Assembly: GCF_001665575.1 (NCBI RefSeq)
Contig: NZ_LZSU01000051.1
Coordinates: forward strand, 248,001 to 312,000
Length of the DNA stretch: 64,000 nt
Origin: Mycobacterium sp. 852013-51886_SCH5428379
GTDB taxonomy: Bacteria; Actinomycetota; Actinomycetes; Mycobacteriales; Mycobacteriaceae
Reading direction: 5' to 3'
Made by a program: the position numbers and the translations under genes. Below the pieces are notes generated by a model. It was given only the letters and a program-made list of their open reading frames with translations. It searched no databases and was not told the DNA's origin. This document shows positions 17,247 to 24,950 of this stretch, one piece after another; the first letter of the stretch is position 1, and every line of letters begins with the position of its first letter.

Positions 17247-17920
17247 GGGTTCGCCGCCTGGTCATGCTGCGGCACGGCCAGACCGAGTTCAACGCGGGCC
17301 GCCGCATGCAGGGTCAGCTGGACACCGATCTGTCCGACCTCGGACGCGAACAGGCGGTCGTGGCTGCCGAGGCGCTGGCCAAGCGCCACCCGCTGCTGAT
17401 CGTCTCCTCGGATCTGCGCCGCGCCCTGGACACCGCGACGGCGCTCGGCGAGCGGACGGGTCTGGCGGTGGACGTGGACACCCGGCTGCGCGAGACCCAT
17501 CTGGGGGACTGGCAGGGCATGACACACCTCGAGGTCGACGCCGTCGCCCCCGGCGCCCGGCTGGCGTGGCGGGACGACGCCCGGTGGGCGCCGCATGGCG
17601 GCGAGAGCCGCGTGGACGTCGCGGCCCGCAGTCGGCCGCTGGTCGCCGAACTGGTGGCCGCCCAACCCGACTGGGGGGCAGACGCCGACGGCGGCCAGGA
17701 CCGCCCAGTGGTCCTGGTGGCCCACGGCGGGCTGATCGCGGCACTGACCGCCGACCTGTTGGGCCTGCCCGTCGACACCTGGCCGGTGCTGGGCGGGATG
17801 GGCAACGCGAGCTGGGTGCAGCTGTCCGGCCACGGCGGAGCGGATGCGCCCCTGGACGGCATCCGGTGGCGATTGGATGTGTGGAACGCCTCGGCGCAGG
17901 TCGGCCATGACGTCCTCTGA
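17243..17920 (+). CDS. gpgP: Glucosyl-3-phosphoglycerate phosphatase
   Basis: A 225-residue histidine-phosphatase (phosphoglycerate-mutase superfamily) protein. The phosphohistidine motif is 'LVMLRHGQTEFN' near the N terminus, and the second catalytic His is in 'VVLVAHGGLIAALTADLL'. It closely follows the M. tuberculosis GpgP (Rv2419c) pattern, including 'RLRETHLGDWQGMTHLEVDA' and 'WAPHGGESRVDVAARSRPLV'. GpgP removes phosphate from glucosyl-3-phosphoglycerate to give glucosylglycerate, an early step to methylglucose lipopolysaccharides. The start is GTG at 17243. The next gene, octT, overlaps it by 14 bp and serves the same pathway. Confidence 0.92.
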   Translation: MRVRRLVMLRHGQTEFNAGRRMQGQLDTDLSDLGREQAVVAAEALAKRHPLLIVSSDLRRALDTATALGERTGLAVDVDTRLRETHLGDWQGMTHLEVDAVAPGARLAWRDDARWAPHGGESRVDVAARSRPLVAELVAAQPDWGADADGGQDRPVVLVAHGGLIAALTADLLGLPVDTWPVLGGMGNASWVQLSGHGGADAPLDGIRWRLDVWNASAQVGHDVL

Positions 17921-18644
17921 GAGGAGGACCCTCCTGGTCTTCGCCGACTCTCTGGCCTACTACGGCCCCACCGGCGGGCTGCCGTCCGACGATCCGCGCA
18001 TCTGGCCCAACATCGTTGCCCGGCAACTGGACTGGGATCTCGAGTTGATCGGTCGCATCGGCTGGACGTGTCGGGACGTCTGGTGGGCGGCAACGCAGGA
18101 TCCGCGCGCCTGGGCCGCGCTGCCCCGCGCCGGGGCGGTCGTCTTCGCCACGGGCGGAATGGATTCGCTGCCGTCACCGCTGCCCACCGCCCTACGTGAG
18201 CTCATCCGCTACGTGCGTCCGCCGTGGCTGCGCCGCTGGGTGCGCGACGGCTACGGCTGGGTGCAGCCGCGGCTCTCTCCGGTCGCGTCGTCGGCGCTGC
18301 CTCCGCACCTGAGCGCCGAGTACCTCGAAATGACTCGCGGTGCGATCGATTTCAACCGGCCCGGCATTCCGATCGTCGCGTCTCTGCCGTCGGTGCACAT
18401 CGCCGAGACGTACGGCAAGGCCCACCACGGCCGAACCGGCACGGTGCGTGCGCTCACCGAATGGGCACAGGCCCACGACGTCCCGCTGGTCGACCTCAAG
18501 GCCGCCGTCGCCGAACACGTGCTCTCCGGGCGGGGTAACCCCGACGGCATCCACTGGAACTTCGAGGCACACGAGGCCGTGGCGGAGCTGATGCTCAAGG
18601 CGCTCGCCGAAGCCGGTGTGCCGTCGGCGGCCGAGGAGAGCTGA
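17907..18644 (+). CDS. octT: Diglucosylglycerate octanoyltransferase
   Basis: A 245-residue SGNH-hydrolase-fold protein matching mycobacterial OctT (Rv2418c in M. tuberculosis) along its length. Landmarks are 'LLVFADSLAYYGPTGGLP' with the likely Ser nucleophile, 'FATGGMDSLPSPLPTALREL', and the C-terminal 'NPDGIHWNFEAHEAVAELML' with the Asp and His of the triad. The enzyme transfers octanoate to diglucosylglycerate, the primer of methylglucose lipopolysaccharides, which regulate fatty acid synthesis. It starts at ATG 17907 inside the 3' end of gpgP, so translation of the two pathway enzymes is coupled. degV follows after 2 bp. Confidence 0.9.
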   Translation: MTSSERRTLLVFADSLAYYGPTGGLPSDDPRIWPNIVARQLDWDLELIGRIGWTCRDVWWAATQDPRAWAALPRAGAVVFATGGMDSLPSPLPTALRELIRYVRPPWLRRWVRDGYGWVQPRLSPVASSALPPHLSAEYLEMTRGAIDFNRPGIPIVASLPSVHIAETYGKAHHGRTGTVRALTEWAQAHDVPLVDLKAAVAEHVLSGRGNPDGIHWNFEAHEAVAELMLKALAEAGVPSAAEES

Positions 18645-18646
18645 CC

Positions 18647-19483
18647 GTGGCGGTGATCGTCGTCACCGACGCGTCGTCGCGGTTGCCGTCTGAAGACCTG
18701 GCGCGCTTCGACATTCGGCAAGTGCCGCTGCACGTCCTCGTCGACGGCGCCGATCTGCGTGACGGGATCGACGCGCTGCCCCACGATCTGCACGAGCGCC
18801 CCCACGTCACCACCGCCGGGGCCACCCCGGCGGAGCTGACCGACGCCTACCGGCGGGCGCTTGCCGACAGCGGCGGCGACGGTGTGGTGGCCGTGCACCT
18901 CTCGGCGGCGCTGTCGAGCACGCTCAGTTCAGCGGTGGTCGCGGCCCGGGAATTCGGCTCCGCGGTACGGGTGGTCAACTCACGGTCCGCGGCGATGGGT
19001 GTCGGCTTCGTCGCCCTGGCCGCCGCCCGCCAGGCCGCCCAGGACGCCGAGCTCGACGACGTCGAGGCTGCGGCGCGCGTCGCGGTCGGCCGCGGGCGGG
19101 CGTTCATCGTCGTGCACCGGCTGGACAATCTGCGTCGCGGCGGCCGCATCGGTTCGACGGCGTCCCGGCTGGGCACCGCGTTGGCACTCAAACCGCTGCT
19201 ACAGCTCGACGTCGACGGACGGCTGGTGCTGGCGCAGCGGATCCGCACCGCGTCGAAGGCGCACGCCGCGCTGGTGGACCAGGTCGTCGAGGTGATCGGG
19301 GACCGGCGGGCCGCGGTCGCGGTGCACCACGTCGACAACCACGACGCCGCCGACGCGCTCGGGGCGGCCCTGACCGAACGCCTGCCGCAGATCGAGGCGC
19401 TCACCGTGACGGACATGGGTCCGGTGCTGTCCGTCCATCTCGGTGCGGGCGCCGTCGGCGTATGCGTCAGCCTCGCGGACTGA
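18647..19483 (+). CDS. DegV family fatty-acid-binding protein
   Basis: A 278-residue two-domain DegV protein. The N-terminal domain starts 'AVIVVTDASSRLPSEDLARF' and contains 'VTTAGATPAELTDAYRRAL' and 'VVAVHLSAALSSTLSSAVVA'. The C-terminal part contains 'VVHRLDNLRRGGRIGSTASR' and 'KPLLQLDVDGRLVLAQRIRT'. DegV (FakB-like) proteins bind a fatty acid in the cleft, in some bacteria for phosphorylation by FakA. No kinase gene is seen here. The GTG start lies 2 bp after octT, which may link this carrier to octanoyl transfer, but that is an inference from position only. A strong hairpin follows its stop. Confidence 0.88.
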   Translation: MAVIVVTDASSRLPSEDLARFDIRQVPLHVLVDGADLRDGIDALPHDLHERPHVTTAGATPAELTDAYRRALADSGGDGVVAVHLSAALSSTLSSAVVAAREFGSAVRVVNSRSAAMGVGFVALAAARQAAQDAELDDVEAAARVAVGRGRAFIVVHRLDNLRRGGRIGSTASRLGTALALKPLLQLDVDGRLVLAQRIRTASKAHAALVDQVVEVIGDRRAAVAVHHVDNHDAADALGAALTERLPQIEALTVTDMGPVLSVHLGAGAVGVCVSLAD

Positions 19484-19502
19484 GTCCGCTGCGGACACGA
19501 AA

Positions 19503-19534
19503 ATGGGGCGCCCCCGGGGGAAGGGGCGCCCCAT
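19503..19534. terminator. Bidirectional terminator hairpin between degV and a convergent secreted-protein gene
   Basis: A 12-bp perfect stem, ATGGGGCGCCCC (19503-19514) and GGGGCGCCCCAT (19523-19534), encloses an 8-base loop. Read on the minus strand the stem is followed by a short T run (TTTT), so it is a good intrinsic terminator for the gene ending at 19552. On the plus strand it lacks a U tract but is 20 bp past the degV stop and probably also ends that operon. Confidence 0.8.
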
Positions 19535-19551
19535 GCTCATCAAGTGCGGTG

Positions 19552-19800
19552 TCAGCGGGTGGTGACGTACACGATCCGCCGGTTGTTGTCGTAGCGGACC
19601 GACACGATGCTGGACTGATCCAGCGGCTTGTTCATGCCCTGCTGGGTGACGCGGACCGTGTAGCCGCGGTCGTCGAGTTGGGCGATGGCGTCCTGGGCGT
19701 TACCGGAGCCGGACGGGGCGGCGGCGGCCGGGGCGGCCAGGCCGATGACGGCGGTGGCGAGAGCTCCGGCGGTGATGGTCGCGATTCCGAAAGCGTTCAT
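19552..19800 (-). CDS. Small secreted protein of unknown function
   Basis: An 82-residue protein with a cleavable Sec signal peptide ('FGIATITAGALATAVIGLAA' then 'PAAAAPSG', cleavage likely after AAA). The mature part of about 52 residues ('DAIAQLDDRGYTVRVTQQG', 'DQSSIVSVRYDNNRRIVYVT') looks like one alpha/beta unit with no cysteines, similar to small exported proteins common in mycobacteria. No function is known to me. It has its own terminator downstream and an isolated position where M. tuberculosis carries eis nearby. The ATG at 19800 is preceded by AAAGAGGCAGAG, a plausible ribosome site. Confidence 0.75.
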   Translation of the reverse strand: MNAFGIATITAGALATAVIGLAAPAAAAPSGSGNAQDAIAQLDDRGYTVRVTQQGMNKPLDQSSIVSVRYDNNRRIVYVTTR

Positions 19801-19914
19801 GTCTCTGCCTCTTTGTCTGGAGATGTTCTGGCGTTCTGATCTGCTCAACCAGCAGGTCAACGGTTTTCATCCAGGTGGCAGTGATTGACCGTCGCGTGGC
19901 AGGAACCGACCTCC

Positions 19915-20973
19915 TCAGGCCGTCGCGACGCGGCCGGTGACCGGCGGTAGGTCCTTGAGCGTCACGATGCCCGGCGCAGCTGCCACGACCGCGGGTACGG
20001 CGTTGGTCACCGGCATCGCCGTGTAGATCATGCCGAGACCCATGAAACCGGGCTCGGTCCAGTCGCGGGGCGGCAGACAGTGCAGCACCGTGCGCATGTT
20101 GGGCAGCCCGAACACCTGGATCACGTGACCGTGCTCGAGGGGCTTCGGCGGGGTGACGTGATCACCCATGGTCCAGTTGAACCCGACGCTGACGACGTTG
20201 CGGTCGCCGACCCAGCCCCGGTGGTAGCCGTACACCCCGGCGACCGTGCCCGCCGGGATCGTCATGAAGCCGAGGTCGGAATCGCCGGTGGCGGTGGTGA
20301 ACTCGACGTCGAAGGTAATCCGGTCCAGATCGGCGCCGATCGCGTCGGCCATCATCGCCGCCGACTCCGCGAACACCTCGCTCTCGCGGCGCACGCTCTC
20401 GGCCAACCCGGGGGTGTCCGGATCCTGGGAGAAGCCCATCGCGGTCTGGGTGCCCGCGGACTCGTAGGTCGAGCAGTCCACCGACTCGGTGATACGGATC
20501 TCTTCGACCCGCTCGCACGCCCCGGACAGCACCATGCCGACCATGTTCGTCATCCCGGGGTGGGCGCCGTTGCCGAAGATGGTCGAATTGCCCGCAGCGC
20601 AGGCAGATCCGATGCGCTCGAGGTCCTCGGGTGACTGCTTGCCGCCGGTGATCCAGGCTGCGCTCGAGCACACGTTCACGCCCGCCTCCAGCAAGCGGAC
20701 CAGCTCGTCGATGTCCGGCCAGAGCGGGTTGTAGCAGCACGCGTCCGGGCGCAGCGCGATCAGCGCGTCGATGTCGTCGGTGGCGGTGACGCCGGTGGGT
20801 TCAGGCCACCCGGACAGCTCCGCGGCGTCGAGGCCGACCTTGTGGGCGCCGTGGGCGTAGACCCCGACCAACTCCATGTCGTCGCGACCGATGATCGCGT
20901 GCAGCGAGCGACGGCCGATGTTGCCGGTCGTCCACTGGATCACGCGAAGGGGGCGGTGCGTCGATCCGGTCAC
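19915..20973 (-). CDS. NAD(P)-dependent oxidoreductase, dihydrodipicolinate reductase/amine dehydrogenase-like
   Basis: A 352-residue protein with an N-terminal Rossmann domain ('RVIQWTTGNIGRRSLHAIIG', where TTGNIGR replaces a canonical GxGxxG) and the DapB-like substrate region ('NGAHPGMTNMVGMVLSGAC'). These features place it in the mycobacterial group annotated as dihydrodipicolinate-reductase-like or 2,4-diaminopentanoate-dehydrogenase-like, which use NAD(P)H. The substrate is unknown. The GTG at 20973 directly follows a GAGGAGG ribosome site and gives the conserved N terminus; longer reading frames extend without homology. It is divergent from comEA with about 140 bp between starts. Confidence 0.75.
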   Translation of the reverse strand: MTGSTHRPLRVIQWTTGNIGRRSLHAIIGRDDMELVGVYAHGAHKVGLDAAELSGWPEPTGVTATDDIDALIALRPDACCYNPLWPDIDELVRLLEAGVNVCSSAAWITGGKQSPEDLERIGSACAAGNSTIFGNGAHPGMTNMVGMVLSGACERVEEIRITESVDCSTYESAGTQTAMGFSQDPDTPGLAESVRRESEVFAESAAMMADAIGADLDRITFDVEFTTATGDSDLGFMTIPAGTVAGVYGYHRGWVGDRNVVSVGFNWTMGDHVTPPKPLEHGHVIQVFGLPNMRTVLHCLPPRDWTEPGFMGLGMIYTAMPVTNAVPAVVAAAPGIVTLKDLPPVTGRVATA

Positions 20974-21116
20974 GGGTGGGCCTCCTCGTCGAGTTCTGTG
21001 TGCGCAGTAGACACTATGCGCCGCGGTTGTCCACAGGCGCCGGTTCATCCACAGGCACGCCGCCGGGTCCATCATCGGGCGGGGTTTCGACGGCGGCCGG
21101 TCCTACCGTCAGGCTC

Positions 21117-21956
21117 ATGCGGACCGAAGAACCGGCCGAGCGGCTGCAGCGCAGACTGGGCGACGACGAACCCGAACGCGACACCACGCGATCGGACACC
21201 GCGCGGTCGGATACCGCGCTGTCGCGCTGGTTGCCCGATACCGCCGCGGCGTCGGCATCGTCGCGCCGGCCGGACTGGCTGGCCGCGGCTCGCGCCGATC
21301 CGGGCCGTGCGGGGGTGATCGGCCTCGCGGTCCTGGGCGCGGTGGCCGTGCTGGTCACGGTGTTCACGGTCTGGCGCGACAGTCCGCCACCGGTGGCCTC
21401 GGCGAATCTGCCCGAAGTGCAGATGATCTCGTCGGCATCGGGGACACCGACGGCGCCCGGGGCCGAGGCGCAGGTGGTGGTCAGCGTCGTCGGGCTGGTG
21501 CACAAACCGGGGTTGGTGACCCTTTCGGCGGGGGCGCGCATCGCCGACGCGATCGAGGCTGCCGGCGGCACGACAGCGGGTGCCGATCTGATCGGCCTCA
21601 ACATGGCGCGCAAGCTGACCGACGGCGAACAGATCATCGTGGGGCTCGCCCCGGCGCCCGGTCAGCCGCCGACGATGGGCAGTTCGACCAGTGGATCGGC
21701 CGAAGCCGCGGGTCCCGGTCCGGCCGGCGCGCCGGCGTCGGGTCCGGCCGCGGGCGCTCCCGGTGAGCCGGTGAACCTCAACACCGCCACCCTCGAGCAA
21801 CTGGACACGCTGCCAGGGGTCGGCCCGGTGACGGCGGCGGCCATCGTGGCCTGGCGGGATGCCAACGGCCCCTTCAGCAGTGTCGACCAGCTCGGCGAAG
21901 TCGACGGCATCGGCCCGGCGCGGCTGGCCAAGCTGCGCGATCTGGTCCATGTGTGA
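21117..21956 (+). CDS. comEA: ComEA-type helix-hairpin-helix DNA-binding membrane protein
   Basis: A 279-residue protein with one transmembrane segment near residues 62-85 ('VIGLAVLGAVAVLVTVFTVW'). An external SLBB domain follows ('VVVSVVGLVHKPGLVTLSAG', 'RIADAIEAAGG'), then a Gly/Pro/Ala-rich linker, and a C-terminal ComEA helix-hairpin-helix pair ('VNLNTATLEQLDTLPGVGPV', 'LGEVDGIGPARLAKL'). In competent bacteria ComEA binds incoming DNA at the membrane. The cytoplasmic N terminus has a small internal repeat (RSDTARSDTA). The GTG start of comEC overlaps its stop, so the two DNA-uptake-type proteins are coupled. Confidence 0.9.
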   Translation: MRTEEPAERLQRRLGDDEPERDTTRSDTARSDTALSRWLPDTAAASASSRRPDWLAAARADPGRAGVIGLAVLGAVAVLVTVFTVWRDSPPPVASANLPEVQMISSASGTPTAPGAEAQVVVSVVGLVHKPGLVTLSAGARIADAIEAAGGTTAGADLIGLNMARKLTDGEQIIVGLAPAPGQPPTMGSSTSGSAEAAGPGPAGAPASGPAAGAPGEPVNLNTATLEQLDTLPGVGPVTAAAIVAWRDANGPFSSVDQLGEVDGIGPARLAKLRDLVHV

Positions 21957-23530
21957 CCGCGCCGGGGGACCCCCGCCGGCTCGATCTGCGCCTGGTGCCT
22001 GCGGCGTTGACCGGCTGGGCTGTCACCGCCGCGGGCATCCTGGGCGGCGGCGGGGCCGCGGTGCTGGTGCTGCTGGGAGGTGTGGGGAGCACCGCGGCGG
22101 TGGCGTGCTGGGCCGAGCGCGAGAAGTCCGTGGCGGCGGCGCTGCGGGGCGCGGCCGGTGGCCTGCTGGCGGTCGCGGTCCTCGGCGCGGCGTTCGCACT
22201 GGCCATCACGGTGCGTACGGGGCAGGCGCGCGAGCACCCGATCACGACGCGGTACGGCACCTCCGCGACGGTCACCGTCATCCCGACCGACAGCCCGCGT
22301 CCTCTCGGCGGCGGACGCCTGATGTTCCGCGGCGGCCTGCGACAGCTCGACGGGATCGAATCCTCCGGCCGTGTGGTGGTTTTCGCATCGGCTGCACGCT
22401 TCGGGGAGCTGAGCGTGGGCCGCCCGGCCACGTTCCGCGCCCAGGTCAACCGGCCGAACCGGCGCGACCTCACCGTCGCGGCGCTCTCGGCCACTGGTGA
22501 GCCGACGCTCGGCACCGCATCCCGGGTGCAGCGGATGGCCCACGCGGTGCGGACGGGATACGCCGACGCGGCGCGCGGCGTGCTGCCCGCCGATCAGGCG
22601 GCGATGCTGCCCGCACTGGTGCTCGGGGACACCTCGACGGTGCCTGCCGGCACGGTCGCCGACTTTCGAGCGGCCGGCCTGACCCACCTGACGGCCGTCT
22701 CGGGCGCGAACGTGACCATCGTGTGCGGTGCGGTGCTGCTCAGCGCCGGACTGATCGGTCCGCGCGCGGCGACCGTGCTCGCCGCGGCTGCCCTCGTCGC
22801 GTTCGTGATCGTGGTGCAGCCGTCGGCGAGCGTGCTGCGGGCGGCGGTGATGGGGGCCGTCACGCTGCTCGCGGTGCTGTCACACCGCCGTCGGCAGGCG
22901 ATCCCGGCGCTATCGGCCAGTGTGCTGTTCCTGCTGGTCGCCGCGCCGGAACTGGCGGTCGACGCGGGGTTCGCCCTGTCGGTGACGGCGACGGCCGGGC
23001 TGGTGGTCGTCGCCCCGGTCTGGTCGGCGCGGCTGACCGGGCGCGGATGGCCGAAACCCGTGGCCGACGCCGTCGCGGTCGCGGTTGCGGCGCAACTGGT
23101 GACGGCGCCGTTGGTCGCTGCGATCTCCGGTGCGGTCAGCCTCGTCGGGGTGGCGGCGAATCTCGCTGTCGCCGCGGTCATTCCGCCCATCACCGTGGTC
23201 GGCACCGCGGCGGCCGCGCTGGGTCCGTTCTGGCCCGCCGGGGCGCGGCTGCTCATCCGGTTCACCGGACCGCAGCTGTGGTGGCTGCTGCGGGTGGCCG
23301 AATGGGCGGCCGCGGTGCCCGGCGCGGTGTTACCGGTGCCGTCGGGCTGGGCGGGGCTGGCGGTGGTGACGCTGGGCACCGGGGCCGTCGTAGCGCTCTG
23401 GGGCCGACGGTCGACACGGATGATCGCGGCCGGTGCGGGGGTGTGCGTCCTGGCGTGGGCGATCTCGGGTTCGGCGGAGGAGGCACTGCGGGCGGCGCTG
23501 TCGGTCCGGCGTGGCACGATCGGCGGGTGA
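21953..23530 (+). CDS. comEC: ComEC/Rec2-family DNA transport channel protein
   Basis: A 525-residue polytopic membrane protein. The Competence domain is recognisable by 'FRAAGLTHLTAVSGANVTIV' and the following helices ('SVLRAAVMGAVTLLAVLSHR', 'ELAVDAGFALSVTATAGL'). Two N-terminal helices and the DUF4131-like region precede it. The metallo-beta-lactamase C-terminal domain of full-length ComEC proteins is absent, as in its mycobacterial relatives. Natural competence has not been established for most mycobacteria, so the role is uncertain; ssDNA uptake or nutrient DNA use are options. It overlaps comEA upstream and holA downstream by a few bases. Confidence 0.9.
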   Translation: MTAPGDPRRLDLRLVPAALTGWAVTAAGILGGGGAAVLVLLGGVGSTAAVACWAEREKSVAAALRGAAGGLLAVAVLGAAFALAITVRTGQAREHPITTRYGTSATVTVIPTDSPRPLGGGRLMFRGGLRQLDGIESSGRVVVFASAARFGELSVGRPATFRAQVNRPNRRDLTVAALSATGEPTLGTASRVQRMAHAVRTGYADAARGVLPADQAAMLPALVLGDTSTVPAGTVADFRAAGLTHLTAVSGANVTIVCGAVLLSAGLIGPRAATVLAAAALVAFVIVVQPSASVLRAAVMGAVTLLAVLSHRRRQAIPALSASVLFLLVAAPELAVDAGFALSVTATAGLVVVAPVWSARLTGRGWPKPVADAVAVAVAAQLVTAPLVAAISGAVSLVGVAANLAVAAVIPPITVVGTAAAALGPFWPAGARLLIRFTGPQLWWLLRVAEWAAAVPGAVLPVPSGWAGLAVVTLGTGAVVALWGRRSTRMIAAGAGVCVLAWAISGSAEEALRAALSVRRGTIGG

Positions 23531-24489
23531 GCGGATCGATCGATGGTCTCCATCTCGTGCTGGGAGACGAGGAACTGCTGGTCGAGCGTGCGGTGGCGGA
23601 CGTGCTGCGGGCGGCGCGCAAGCTCGCGGGCACCGCCGACGTGCCGGTGAACCGGCTGCGGGCGGGGGAGGTCAGCACCAGCGAACTGGCCGAGCTGCTG
23701 AGCCCGTCGCTGTTCTCCGACGAACGGGTGGTGGTGCTCGAAGCCGCCGCCGAAGCGGGTAAGGACGCCGTGGCGCTGATCGCGGACGCCGCGGCGGATC
23801 TGCCGCCGGGCACGATGCTCGTGGTCGTGCACTCCGGCGGCGGCCGCGCGAAGGCACTGGCCGATCAGCTCAAGAAGCTCGGCGCCGAAGTCCATCCGTG
23901 CGCGAAGATCACCAAGGCCGCGGAGCGGGCCGATTTCGTGCGCCGGGAATTCCGTGCCGCCAAGGTGAAGGTCTCCGACGACACCGTCACCGCCGTACTC
24001 GACGCCGTCGGATCCGACATCCGCGAACTGGCCGCGGTGTGTTCGCAATTGGTCGCCGACACCGCCGGTGAGGTGAACCCGGCCGCGGTGCGTCGCTATC
24101 ACTCGGGCCGGGCCGAGGTGAAGGGATTCGACATCGCCGACAAGGCGGTGGCCGGGGACGTCGCGGGGGCGACGGAGGCGCTGCGCTGGGCGATGATCAG
24201 CGGGGAGCCGCTGGTGGTGCTGGCCGACGCCCTCGCCGAGGCGGTGCACACCATCGCCCGCGTCGGCCCGCTGTCCGGGGACCCCTACCGGCTGGCCGGT
24301 GAGATCGGGATGCCGCCGTGGCGGGTGCAGAAAGCCCAGAAACAGGCGCGACGGTGGTCGCGGGGGTCGGTGGCCGAGGCAATCCGGGTGGTGGCGGCGC
24401 TCAATGCGGACGTCAAGGGGGTGGCGGCGGATGCCGATTACGCGCTCGAGTCAGCGGTGCGCCGCGTGGCCGAACTGGTCAGCGACTGA
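23527..24489 (+). CDS. holA: DNA polymerase III delta subunit
   Basis: A 320-residue clamp-loader subunit with an AAA+-like fold that has no functional Walker A. Recognisable regions are 'LHLVLGDEELLVERAVADVL', 'LAELLSPSLFSDERVVVLE', 'LVVVHSGGGRAKALADQLKK', 'ELAAVCSQLVAD' and the C-terminal 'GMPPWRVQKAQKQARRWS'. HolA opens the beta clamp when the clamp loader assembles on DNA. The GTG at 23527 overlaps the comEC stop (GTGA). It converges on rpsT with 21 bp between stops. The comEA-comEC-holA order is widely conserved in bacteria. Confidence 0.93.
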   Translation: MSGSIDGLHLVLGDEELLVERAVADVLRAARKLAGTADVPVNRLRAGEVSTSELAELLSPSLFSDERVVVLEAAAEAGKDAVALIADAAADLPPGTMLVVVHSGGGRAKALADQLKKLGAEVHPCAKITKAAERADFVRREFRAAKVKVSDDTVTAVLDAVGSDIRELAAVCSQLVADTAGEVNPAAVRRYHSGRAEVKGFDIADKAVAGDVAGATEALRWAMISGEPLVVLADALAEAVHTIARVGPLSGDPYRLAGEIGMPPWRVQKAQKQARRWSRGSVAEAIRVVAALNADVKGVAADADYALESAVRRVAELVSD

Positions 24490-24510
24490 CGGTCACGAGG
24501 ACCGGAAAGC

Positions 24511-24771
24511 TCAGAGCTTGTTGAGCGCGAGCGCCAGGGCCGACTTCTTGTTGGCAGCCTGGTTCTTGTGGATGACGCCCTTGCTGGCGGCCTTGTCCAG
24601 CTGGCGGCTGGTGGCGGTGAGCAGCTCGGCGGCCTTGTCCTTGTCGCCGGTCTCGACGGCCTCGCGGAAGTGACGCACGGCGGTGCGCAGCGAGGACTTC
24701 ACCGACTGGTTGCGGAGCCGGCGGCGCTCGTTGGTGCGGATGCGCTTTTCCTGCGACTTGATGTTGGCCAC
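24511..24771 (-). CDS. rpsT: 30S ribosomal protein S20
   Basis: An 86-residue, highly basic helical protein. After the GTG at 24771 the sequence 'ANIKSQEKRIRTNERRRLRN' is the S20 signature; 'TAVRHFREAV' and 'IHKNQAANKKSALALALNKL' complete it. S20 binds the 5' domain of 16S rRNA during assembly of the small subunit. The reading frame extends another 21 codons upstream, but the GTG start gives the family length. It faces holA tail to tail and is divergent from the ATP-grasp operon. Confidence 0.95.
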   Translation of the reverse strand: MANIKSQEKRIRTNERRRLRNQSVKSSLRTAVRHFREAVETGDKDKAAELLTATSRQLDKAASKGVIHKNQAANKKSALALALNKL

Positions 24772-24950
24772 GTAGAGCTGTCCTTCGTCGTTCTCGGAGA
24801 TGTGCGATCTCGGGGTGTGCGTGCAAAGAGTCATTCGGCCCGCGCGAAGTCGGCGGGCAGCGACTGTTCAGGGTACCAGCGCGGTCACGAATCTCCCAAA
24901 GCGAGCGCCCCTGGCCTGCCGGAATACACCTCGTCAGGCAAAGTGGTGGC

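Noticed and set aside
24490..24510. Terminator between holA and rpsT
   Set aside because: Only a 4-bp GGTC/GACC pairing is available in the 21-bp gap; too weak to call.
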